This document shows positions 35,511 to 45,861 of a stretch of 64,000 bases of DNA, piece by piece. Positions within the stretch are counted from its first letter, which is position 1. Every line of letters begins with the position of its first letter. A program made the translations under genes and the position numbers. Source of the DNA: Owenia fusiformis (taxonomy: Eukaryota; Annelida; Polychaeta; Sabellida; Oweniidae); the NCBI GenBank assembly GCA_903813345.2, contig CAIIXF020000012.1, forward strand, positions 3,513,318 through 3,577,317. Direction: 5' to 3'. The notes beneath the pieces were generated by a model. That model was not told the origin of the DNA and searched no databases. It worked only from the letters and a program-made list of their open reading frames with translations.

Positions 35511-36370
35511 TTGAAAATTTTCTATATTTCAATTTGAACCTGTGTTTAAGCCTACATGTCACGTAGGCCAGTGTTTTATATGGGGATTATATGTACTTTC
35601 CTTGTTTACATGAACGTAAATCATTACATGAAATCTGCATTCTTCTGGGTTTAATCTGGGTTTGTATTGTCTTATTGGGGCTTTTCGACTTTAAAACAAA
35701 CCCTACCTAAATGGATTGTGTCTCGGGAACGTTTTTGTAAATAGTTATTATAAACAATTCTGAAAGAATATCACATATTTTTGTCTTCCCGATTTCAGTC
35801 ATGAATTACGTCAATTTCTCGTGCAAACATTGGGTAGACGTTGTCATAACCGGATGCCCGAACGTGTCAGGAAAATATAGATACTCGAATGATGTTGATT
35901 GAACATCAGGGTTGAGAGAAATCGTAATTTTACTGAGTGGCTTCACGAAAAAATAAGCAGCACTTTAGGCCACCTAAATACAACTCGTCAGTTGTATCCA
36001 GTTGGAATCCCAGCGTAATGTTTTTAATTATATGGTTGTGCTTTGATTTTACGCTGAAAACATTTATAACTACGTCAACTTTATATTAAAACATTTATTA
36101 TCTTTTCAGTTGTATTAAAATGTAAAATATGATATATGTCAGCTTATTGCTTTCTGGAGAACAGTCAAGGTTTAAATTTGGTACAATGAATCGGACACTC
36201 ATGTAAATCGACATGGTTATAACATTGAACTCAATGCAGTAAATTAGTTATTTCTATGAATCACAGCGGGATTGGTTTCATTTTATATGATTGCCAACTC
36301 TGGCGGTTTTTTTGTAAATGCTTTTGACCGCTGTAAATGTGAAACTGATACAGTATTATTCAATTGTTTT

Positions 36371-36487
36371 ATGTCTTGGTCACATTTGCTCCGATTTTCA
36401 CTACGGCGTCCGGCCGATTGAGTATTGTGTTCAGAAATGTATTCAATTTTGAACAAAATACTCGCAGCAAATGTGATCCAGGCATTA
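36371..36487. mobile_element. MITE with GGTCACATTTGCT ends, copy 2
   Basis: The left half is nearly identical to 9861-9940 (TTATGTCTTGGTCACATTTG), and it ends with GCAAATGTGATCCAGGCATT. The middle palindrome is shortened. Confidence 0.6.
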
Positions 36488-39394
36488 CACAGCGGTATTT
36501 CGAACATACTATTGTTGCTTAACCACGACCTAGCCAATTTTAAAATCATACTCCTTATTTAAATCCAAGTAAACGATCAATGTCTAGGTATTTGGCGTTT
36601 GATGATACTATGGCCCTTGGCGAATTATGATTAGATGAACCGAGGTCAACATTAATGTTTCTTGTACAAGGTCATCCCAAGGTCTAAGATAAATATTTAG
36701 GTATTTTACGTTTCAAGACCTTTGGACAAATTCGATTCAACGATGTATTAAAGTTAAAATGTATACAGAGATAAAATAGGTTATCTCCTATCGTTTCCTT
36801 GTGTATACGTTTATGTCTCTGCGTAATAACGCAGATGCGAGCAGGTAGTTACCAATCTCACCACAAGGTGGCTCGTTCGGGTCAGATAGCATGGCGGGTA
36901 TGGTAGAAAGTTCCCTTTAACTTAAAGTACATCTGTTTTCGTGGTTCAATTTTCATATCACCCTTAAAATGTATCTAATAGCAATGCAATTAAAATCTGT
37001 CCAGTGAACGAAAATGCAATACAAGAATAGATATCTCACTTTTTGTGATTTTGTAACAATGGGGTTATTTTTTGTATATGTAACATGGTCATTTTCACAT
37101 TTTATATTATTACTGTTCATATTAATCAATCCCTATTCATCTCAATATAACAGGTCCCTTAGTAGGTTGTTTGCAGTTTTACTCTTTTAATACCATGTTC
37201 ACTTTTCACCTTGAGTTATTCAACTATGCAAACTGTGTCAGTTTTATATATCTATTGTTCCCCTATATGGTCTTTCTCACTCACATGTAGCTGAGTTTGC
37301 ATTGGGTGTTGGCTTGTCAGTAGTTGCTGTAAGAGTTCATGTTGTACATTACAGAGCATTGTATTTTAAACATTGAAGTTTGAAATATACTATTTTATAT
37401 ATATTTTAATTTGAAGTTTGAGTTATTTTATTGCCACCCACGGGCCTTCCACACGCCCATTTACATATAACGCTTTGAAACAACTTTAAAAAGTGAGCAA
37501 TGTCAGTGTTGTGATAATAGAGAATTTTCGTTATAAGTTGTTTCAAAAACTTATACGTATACTTATAGTTTAAAGGGTCTTGTCGAACTAAAATCAATTC
37601 AAATTGATTTTCATAATCTGTACCAAGTGGGGCATAACTATTCCCGATATAGTCAAGCTTCATCATCAACTAGGGACTGCGAATACAATGTCCTTTGCTA
37701 GTGTCAATTATGAACACGATAAACTAAATTCTAGTTGACGGGTCCTTGTAGTGTACGATAAACGAGACCCTTTAAAGTGAATCACTACACGAACGAGTCG
37801 ATCATTTCAAAGTTCTCATGAAATTATAAGGTCAATTTTTAAGTTTTTACGTATAAAAGGGCCTTTATACGCAGATTATAAACTTACAGAGTTGGATCTC
37901 CGCATAGTATATGTGTGGACATACTGACCAGAATGGCTTATTAAAATTAATCGGCTGAATAGGCATAGTATCCAATCAAATAGCTCGACTCATTCATTAG
38001 CTGAACTAATTCTCCCTTCGTTATTTCTACAAAGTGATTCAAAACGATCATCTACAAAAAATATATTTGAGAGTAGATAAATCTGTAAAACCCGTGTGCT
38101 ATATCAGCCTATTTGATTCTAGAAAACACATATGACACAACTAAACATGCTTTACATCAAGGGGGTACGGATGGTATGCCATTGGCCCTTTTTATTACCG
38201 TCCTAGGAGATATTTCCCGACGAATTAGGAAATTATGAAACACCTTGTTTATTGGGTTTATAAAAAACGTATAACGAAAATTCTCTAATAACGCCCCTCA
38301 TACCTATTTATTACAGGTCGTGTAGACCATTGTTGCCTGATTTATAGCAAAAACATTGACTTTTGCACGTTGATGATGATGATGATGATGATGATGATGC
38401 GCCTTTTATAATAGATCTCATATCTTAGAAGCGTATCAGTTCAAAAAATACTAGAAGACCTTACATATTTTGCCATGCACTGCGCCTATTCATTTGGCAA
38501 TTCAGTTGTAAATTTTATGTTGAAAAAATAAATCTTCCAAATTTGTTGAGTTTTCTTGCAGAAATCGCCTACCCCCCCCCCCCCCCCCCTCCATCCATTT
38601 TGTATGATCACAAGGCGTGATTTAAGCTGCTGATATTCTTCTTTAAACGAGTCGGATTTTTAAAATCTATAAGTTGGACTCCCTTTATAGAAAGTTGAAC
38701 TGAATTTGCACTGCTTAATGCTGAAATTTTATTGTTTATCCATACATTTTAAGAAAAAATGTATAAAAAAAGATGTTAAAGCCAAATGTTGCCCTAAAAA
38801 TTCAGAAAATGTAAAAAATTTCGAATTTTCTATGTACAGGCCTTGTTGCCCCTTTAAGAAGCTTAATATGTAAATTATCTAATCAAACACTTCGTCCACC
38901 ATTTTGAAACACTAATCAATCCAATCTGTGCTAGCGATTCATAGGGCGAGCCATTGGGATATTTCCAGGGTTCATACACACCTGGAAATGTCAGGGAAAT
39001 TGACTTGATTTTCCAAGTGCTGGAAATGTCAGGTAATTTTAAAATTAGGTCAAAAGGGCCAAAGATGACCGGGAATTTTGAAACGGTAGACATGTCAGGG
39101 AAATGTCAGGGAAATTTGTATCAGTGTTGAAAAAATAATGTTCCGGAGATTAATGTTTCCAAACTGTTTTGAAACAAACTAACGTCTTGTTTTCAACCTA
39201 CACCTTGCTCCTTACAAAAATAGTATATCACGGAGGGATACGAACCACTCACCTGGGACTTGGTTATTCACTAGCGCCATAGGCGTTCTACTATTCTGGA
39301 TACAACTGACGAGTCGTATTTAATTGGAGACAAAAGTGAGGATCATTTTGAATTGACGCTCGGTATAAATATATAATACTTTTGTTCTTTCATA

Positions 39395-39465
39395 TCGGTA
39401 GCTCGTTGGTCTAATGGTTAGCGTGCCTGGCTTCCATAGTCTAGGTTAGTTGATCGAGACCCGTT
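39395..39465 (+). other. tRNA-like sequence in the right foldback arm
   Basis: This is the mirror copy of 33613-33683, now on the plus strand, with the same box A-like and box B-like segments. Confidence 0.5.
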
Positions 39466-40504
39466 CATGCCGAACTTTTTGATTTGCTTGTTGTCAAGAT
39501 ATAATAAGTAGGGCAAAATCCAGAAAAAGTAGATCAAAAATACTCCAATGGAGTATAAAATTGTCACCAGGATTCCGGAATGAGACGAATGTTAACTCGT
39601 GAAATCTCGGTAGATAAGGTAGGTCAGAAAATCCGGATTAATCCGAACAAGGTTCGGGAATTTCCGTCATAAGAAGTAGGTCAAAAATACTCCAATGGAG
39701 TATAAAATTGTCACCAGGATTCCGAAATACGACGAATCGAATCGGCAAACTTCGGTACAATAATGAAGTGCATAAAAATCGTGAAACAGGTGTCAGGGGC
39801 TTCCCCTCATCTTTCCATAAATGGTTCTAAAAGCCTTATATGGATCTATCACGTGACATTCAAAATGACGTTCCTATATGGTTCTATGGGCCTTATATGG
39901 ATCTTTCGAACACGTGACCAAATCAAAATCAAAATCAAAATTTTACCTTGACCATTGGATGGGATTTCATAGAAAATATCAAAGAAAACATATTCTCGTG
40001 ATCCTTAAATCACTTAAATTCGATCATTTTATCTTCACCCCTTGATGGAATTTTATGAAAGAAGTTATGAAAACACATCATCATGTAAGGGTTTTCACCT
40101 AAATTAGCTCGTTTTATCTTGACCCTTCAATTGAATTTCATTGAAAAATGTTTCATGAAAAATATCATGTTATGATTTGTATTTAAATAAGACCGTTTCA
40201 TTTAAATACTTGCTGGATAATATTTCATAAAAAATGCACTTTAAAAATATTTCAGGATTTGCCTTAATTTATCAATGTAATGTAAATATTAGATTGACTC
40301 TCAAATAGGGTTCTATTTTAACTTTTTTATTGAAATTAATACTAGGCAGGACTCACTCTCTAAATAGCTAATAAAAATACAACCCTTTGATGTGATTTCG
40401 TTGAAAAAAAAATATGACAAGTCCAGAATCAAATGATTTGTCCAGAACCTCTTAAGATCCTGTTTTACATTGACGTATATATATCTTTATTTCTACTGCG
40501 AGAT

Positions 40505-41262
40505 TTAACTATGGCTTCCGAAATCCCCAGGCTCGAAATAACTACATTCACTACAACTATCAGCATCACTTTTTTCTGCATGACCCGTTATTATACAATG
40601 AGGTTCGGTAGGTTGAACGAGGCCATATTTTATGAGGTTGTCCACAAACATCTCAAAGACTTGACGCGTCATCACGATACCGTACCGATCAGGCAAATGT
40701 TTTCGCGGATTGTCAGAGTAATTATTGATGTGATAACCTTTAAAATATGATAAATGGATACAATAATATTGACAACTTCAATTTTTTTCTTTTTGATTCT
40801 TTTGATTTTTCATTTTATTTTTTATTTTAACATTCTATGATCAGTTACAAATCATTTAAAAACCTTACCTCGTATGTTGACTCTTCGAAATTTAGGATGG
40901 ACATTGAGACGAAAGTTTCCCCCAAGTAAAATGTCCCACTCTGTTACATCAGTCGTTTTTTTCTTGGCTTCAATCTCCTCAAATTTTGCTGTTACGTGAG
41001 GCAAATTGTCGATGAGTCTAGCCATACGATTATGAGTTAGAAATATTCCAGCACTCGTCCCATAGGCATTGCATACATTTGATATGCCTGTGATTGGCCA
41101 TATTTGGTAATTTCGGATGTCGACCCCATCTTTATTGACGGCTGAGAACATCCCATCGCATATTTTCATTAAAACTAATTTTGGTGTGGAAATTGTCTCT
41201 ATGAAGTCTCCATTTTTCATGGTTTTAATGTTAGCTGGAACTCGAAATTTTCCGATTGGCAT
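40505..41262 (-). CDS. Polinton two-exon gene for a protein with two PC4-like domains
   Basis: Exon 1 is 41262-40869 and exon 2 is 40737-40505. They are joined by a donor CGAG|GTAAGG and an acceptor AAAG|GTTATC around a 131-bp intron, giving 208 residues in one frame. Two segments resemble the ssDNA-binding PC4/SUB1 fold. The first is about residues 28-97, with DGVDIRNYQIWP and then SAGIFLTHNRMARLIDNLP. The second crosses the splice, with NFRLNVHPKFRRVNIR and then DRYGIVMTRQVFEMFVDNL. PC4 proteins bind single-stranded DNA and act in transcription or replication. The gene points inward from the right terminal repeat, opposite to the other genes. The domain call is by eye and the splice is predicted. 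Confidence 0.6.
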
Positions 41263-41306
41263 CGTTAGTAATTTAGCATTTAATGTTGTAACAGATAAGT
41301 TAATCT

Positions 41307-41319
41307 GTCTTTATATATA
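41307..41319 (-). promoter_or_regulatory. TATA box of the PC4-like gene
   Basis: On the minus strand TATATATAAAGAC lies about 45-57 bp upstream of the ATG at 41262 and just inside the terminal repeat. Confidence 0.5.
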
Positions 41320-41335
41320 CTGGGACTGCTTAACT

Positions 41336-41674
41336 GCCGTTTCGAACTTGGTAATCGAAGTTGGGTTAATGAGTTTGATTATTCCTTTTTTACGACTTAC
41401 AGCTGTCAACCTTCTCATCAAATTGCTAGGATTGTACCGTAAGTGCGGGCTGAAGCTAGATTATTAATTCATGATAAACCATCCATCAATGTTAATGAGA
41501 CATTTATTGCCCATTAACCCATGTTATTAAACCCATAGAGGCTAATAAGTACCGGGTCACGTGGCTTATAAATTGACCAATCACAGCGAGGTCACGTGAT
41601 TAAAATTGACCAATCAGAGCCTTATATTTGACCTCTGCCGAACACTTCCGGGTCACTATGCCTATTAAACTACT
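41336..41674 (-). repeat. Polinton right terminal inverted repeat
   Basis: This is the inverse of 19140-19478, ending ATTAAACTACT. The flanking TAAGGC (41675-41680) is the second target-site copy. Confidence 0.9.
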
Positions 41675-41958
41675 TAAGGCATTGAAGGTTTCTTATTGAG
41701 TTGATTTAAATTTTTCAAATAGATTCATGCGGTTATCTAAAATTGCGAAATGATAAAGTGGCAGGCGAGGCTGACTCACTCGGTGACTATATGTTCGCCA
41801 TTTGTGGCAACGGTATCTGACCGTTGTCAGTCTATTCCGGTGTGACTCGGGTATGTTCAACTATTTAGTATAAAAAGCGAACTACTTCATATCAAGTGGA
41901 TTGACGACAGATTCACACTGGGTATGTTATCGATATGACGTACCCCACTGACCTTTAG

Positions 41959-42084
41959 TTAGCCACTTACCGGACATTGTTAGCCACTTACCGGACATTG
42001 TTAGCCACTTACCGGACATTGTTAGCCACTTACCGGACATTGTTAGCCACTTACCGGACATTGTTAGCCACTTACCGGACATTG
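41959..42084 (+). repeat. Minisatellite, 21 bp x 6
   Basis: Six uninterrupted copies of a 21-bp unit (TTAGCCACTTACCGGACATT plus G), starting 285 bp after the Polinton. There are no spacers between copies, so it is a tandem repeat and not a CRISPR array. Confidence 0.9.
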
Positions 42085-42104
42085 TCCGACTTTGTCCGTT
42101 TTGG

Positions 42105-42280
42105 CCGGTGTAAAAGGGTAGGAGGTCCTATCAAATTATGGTCCTACTCTCCATTGATTTATATGGTGACCTAAATACAACTCTTTCCCTCATCTTATAC
42201 GCAATCAGGGCCAGTAAGGGCCGTTAATTAAGAAAGGGGACCATAATCCCTGGGGGACCATCATTTCTTTCACACCGGGG
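42105..42280 (+). mobile_element. CCGGTGTGAAA-ended MITE, copy 1
   Basis: It starts CCGGTGTAAAAGGGTAGG and ends TTCTTTCACACCGG. Inside are ATGGTCCTACTCTCCATTG and GGTGACCTAAATACAAC. Copy 2 lies inverted at 44393-44563 and a truncated third copy at 57055-57172. Confidence 0.7.
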
Positions 42281-42404
42281 TTGACCGGTGAAAATATTTT
42301 ACACTCCCTTGATGTCTGAGTTTGTGCGGCAAGTGTACGTCTAGGTTTATAGGCCTTTCAGATTAAATCATATTCTAAAAACGCCATGTATCTTTCTATT
42401 TCAG

Positions 42405-42569
42405 CTCAGGCCCACAAGGCGGCCATAGCCATGAGTATGATAGGGTTGATACTGATGGTTATCGCCTTCGTTTGTCTCATGATAACATGGTGCACTGTCT
42501 ACGCCAAGAAGTCTGGCCCCCTTGCTAGATACAGCATCATTTCAATAGCAGCAGTGTCATTGCTAGCAG
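42405..42569 (+). CDS. Claudin/PMP22-like protein, exon 2
   Basis: The exon starts after TTTCTATTTCAG and ends at GCAG|GTACAG, phase 1 at both sides, in frame with exons 1 and 3. It encodes membrane segment 2 (IAMSMIGLILMVIAFVCLM) and most of segment 3 (YSIISIAAVSLLA). The open frame continues past 42569 for 119 bp, but only use of the GTACAG donor restores a complete third membrane helix with exon 3. Confidence 0.8.
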
Positions 42570-43261
42570 GTACAGTTTTTATGTCACTACTCATAGTGTT
42601 GACTTGTTATAATCTTCAAGTTTTTTGTGGGCGGTGTTCCGCGTTTGTCGTTCCGCGGTCGGCGTCTGTAACAAATGACAGGTGGTGATTTTTCGCATAT
42701 TAACCCCTTATTGCAACTAACGTACTTTTATGTGAACCTGTAGAATTATTTTCTTGTTGGACAAGGAATAAAAAATAGGTCCCTGAATTTTTTTTAGATG
42801 GAAACAGTTACTGCCACGTTCACGTGCTAGTTCTGTGAAAAACGCGTAGCTTATTCTCAATATTAACGTATTTATGTCATTATTGTTTCGAGTACCCTTG
42901 ATATACGTAGTAGCTATCGACAAATGACCGGTCAGGCGCAACAATCTGACGCATATTTTTGAATTTCAAAGCTATATCGAAGTCGAACGAATGCAAAGGG
43001 TATTTATAAGAATGGATAGCATCATATAGGCGTCATAGAATTAAAATATGACACGAAAAAGACCAAATTGTAAGCTATATGTACTTTAAATTGAAAAATA
43101 ACCGTTGGAAGACTTGAGGTTACACCGCGGCACAATCACAGTCCATTATCGGTAGATCCAAGGAATGGTATTTAGAGTGATATTTATTCACTAATTCACG
43201 ATACGATATTTTCAAACATGACACTCTGTAACATTCTAACTTAATCATGTTTGTTTTTCAG

Positions 43262-43590
43262 TTGTATGCTTTCTGCTTGCAATGGCAATCTTTGGCACAT
43301 TTTTCGAAACATGGCAAAAATTCCATGACTACGGACCAGGAACGAAAAAATTCCTCCTCACCGACGGATTTTATGCCATTATGGTAGCAGGCATAAATGG
43401 TCTTATAGCCACGATTTTTGTAAGAGTTTCTGCGCAAAGCTTGCTGGCAAGTGAAGATCAGCTGCCTATGATACATGTGATTCCCGGGAATGGTCAGGCT
43501 CCAGCGTATGTAGCTCCCGCTACATCCGTGTACCCAACCCAACAATACAATACAGGGTACAGTGGAGAAAAACAACCGGGCACATACTAG
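43262..43590 (+). CDS. Claudin/PMP22-like protein, exon 3 and stop
   Basis: The exon starts after TTTGTTTTTCAG. It completes membrane segment 3 (VVCFLLAMAIFGTFF), then the second loop and segment 4 (FYAIMVAGINGLIATIFV), then a Pro/Tyr-rich cytoplasmic tail ending QPGTY. The three exons give about 241 residues, normal for the superfamily, with four predicted membrane passes. Family members form or regulate cell junctions or act as channel partners. The tail end GTY is not the usual claudin YV PDZ ligand, so a broader PMP22/EMP-like assignment is safer. Confidence 0.78.
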
Positions 43591-44392
43591 TGTACGACTG
43601 ATTTTTAAATATACAATAACATCACTAAGGCACCCTAGACTACCCCTAGACTACCTACATGACCTAAAACGGTTGGCCAGCGAACAATTGAGTGATTTAG
43701 TGAGCCTACCGAAATGGGCATATGAATCATATGGCCTTAGTTTTATAATTCTGTGAACTTCATATACGATTTGGTGATAAAATGTCGTTCAATAAGTTCA
43801 CGAAAAAATGCTGTTTTTCCATGAAATTTTCACACAACATCCAGTAAATATCTGATTCCTAAAAATTAGCATCTGTAATGTGATTGGTCATGAACAATTG
43901 CAATGGTTACTACAGTGGTAACTTGACTTTGGCCGGGGTAGGCGGGGCACTTTAATGTCATACTCCAATAGCGAATTACGACAAAATAGTTGGTAATGTT
44001 ATGAGTGAATCATATGCATTTTCTCTCGTCTCTGCTTTTAATGTATACAATATATAAATGCTATTACTTCTCATATAATCACATGTATTATACCACGATG
44101 TTTATGCAGTCCCTGGCGTTCAACTCATTGGTCAAACTGTGTTATGACGTCATCAGGCAAACTTTTTGAACGCTGTTACGTTGAAAGCTCTTGCAGTGTT
44201 CCAACCCGTATATATCTAAGTAACGCAGCATTCATCCTGTTCAAAACAGCAAGTATTGCATCTTCATAGCATCTGATCTGTGAGCGCTCCATCTCTTTTC
44301 AAACACCCATCTGGTGAATTCTCTCAAGTGTGACTTTGTTTGATGGTGTCATCAAGGCAATCATGAATGATGTAAGGTTTACTAGAGTAGTG

Positions 44393-44563
44393 CCGGTGTG
44401 AAAGAAATGATGGTCACCCAGGGATTATGGTCCCCTTTCTAAACGGCCCTTAATGGCCCTGATTGCGTGTAAGATAATGAGGGAGAGTTGTATTTAGGTC
44501 ACCATATAAATCAATGGAGAGTAGGACCATAATTCGATAGGACCTCCTACCCTTTCACACCGG
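44393..44563 (-). mobile_element. CCGGTGTGAAA-ended MITE, copy 2
   Basis: This is an inverted copy of 42105-42280, sharing AGTTGTATTTAGGTCACC and GGACCATAATTCGATAGGAC. It is complete at both ends. Confidence 0.7.
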
Positions 44564-45861
44564 GAGTAGTGATATTTGCTGTCATTTAGTTGTTCTATAT
44601 TAACCATTTGCAATTTTTAACGAGAAAAAATAAAATATAGTAGGGAAATAAGGTTTCATTTGCATGCATTGCTAGATTTCTGTAATGGTAAATTGTGTGA
44701 CGTTAAGCGATCCATCAACCCAAAAGTCAATTTACCATCGTAACCGTCATTTCTGACCCATCAAATAAGAGATGATGATAGTTTATAAATCAATTATCAG
44801 ATGTTTCGTTGATGTTATGTGAAAATTTTATGAAAATACATTAAAACCCTTTAGAATAAGAGAATTTTTCCGTGAACTTATTGAACGACCCGGTACATGT
44901 ACGTTCATCGAAACGCATTCCAGGTACCATAATTACATGTTAAAGGCATTTGTACTTTTGTAAAGAGACTTTTGTTTTCATTGGGCAACCAAGCTGACGC
45001 GTAATGAGTCAATTATTTCATCCGCCTTTTATCAGATTCCTCCCAGCCTATGGTAAAAGACGTCTTGTATACACTCCCCTCCAAAAGTTTGGAGACAAGA
45101 TGTATCCCTTCGGACCACTTTATGTTTCCCTATTTTAACACTGTTACCAATGGGAAATTACCAGTTACCATATGTAAAGCACATGGGATGTACATTGCAA
45201 GTACATATGAATACGTTCATATTAATTATCATGCCTGAAAGTGTAAAAATATAAATTCTTTGGCCAGTCATATTATTACATGTGTAGAGTATAAAAAGGA
45301 AAAAAATTAGTGAATTCATTGGTGTAACAATCTTAGCTTATAAATGATATGCAACCATTCATACTTTATATAATATGTATATGTTAATAAAAAAGTCACA
45401 TGCAGTTTTATGACTTATATCTTTATTTTCCTGTATTGTGTAATAATTATTTAGAGGTACAGATGTATTACAATTAAATAATATATAGGTACATATCCGG
45501 GGTACGTATACTTTGACCAAATGAAGTGAATTCAAAGAATTTTATAAATACAGTTATAAAAAGATTGAAAGCATTGAATCGTATGACAAGAAAATCATAA
45601 ATTGACTATGGCATAAACTTAAGGGAAAAAAGTATAATAAATTGAATGTTCATAAGTTGTCCTGTCCAATGAGCATCTACAGGAATCATTCATTACATTT
45701 ACGTAAATCTAAAGACACTAAAAAATCACAAATAGTAGAATTACTTCTTACCCTGCAGAGTCTAGTTATACAGTACTAAAAGAAGACAAATCGCTCTTTT
45801 GTGAAGTGAAGTCGAACGAATGCAAAGGGTAATAACTTTTGTGAATTATCACAACGTTTGC

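Larger units (their letters stand above)
32614..40464. mobile_element. 7.9-kb foldback transposon nested in the Polinton
   Basis: The arms at 32614-33952 and about 39146-40464 are inverted copies of about 1.3 kb. The ends read AACAGGATCTTAAGAGG and its complement, flanked by TTAC on both sides. Frames in one arm are mirrored in the other. The 5.2-kb centre has no transposase. It holds further repeats: an inverted pair near 34233 and 35510, a MITE at 36371-36487, an AGGTCA-type repeat near 36570-36735, a copy of the CAGATGCGAG block at 36832, a GAT microsatellite near 38370 and a C run near 38572. Confidence 0.82.
19140..41674 (+). mobile_element. Polinton/Maverick element, complete ends, decayed genes
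   Basis: A 22.5-kb element bounded by 339-bp terminal inverted repeats starting AGTAGTTTAATAGG and by a near-perfect 6-bp target duplication. It carries the hallmark set: retrovirus-type integrase with chromodomain, jelly-roll minor and double jelly-roll major capsid proteins, adenain-like protease and A32/FtsK-type packaging ATPase. Two large foldback elements (4.1 and 7.9 kb) and a 495-bp MITE are nested inside, so the original core was about 10.1 kb. I see no DNA polymerase B, which normally takes about 3 kb. The capsid and protease genes are broken, so this copy cannot make virions unaided. It sits in intron 1 of the claudin-like gene, in the same direction as that gene. Confidence 0.92.

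Noticed and set aside
38370-38400. GAT-repeat run as a coding poly-Asp tract
   Set aside because: It is a simple microsatellite with no surrounding frame.
41117-41467. Plus-strand frame near the right terminal repeat
   Set aside because: It is antisense to the PC4-like gene and runs into the terminal repeat.
41959-42084. Regular repeats that could suggest a CRISPR-like array or a repeat protein
   Set aside because: The six 21-bp units abut without spacers. The open frame exists only because 21 is a multiple of three.
42570-42688. Continuation of the claudin exon 2 frame
   Set aside because: A donor at 42570 joins exon 3 in phase and completes membrane segment 3. The read-through end is Cys-rich and unlike the family.
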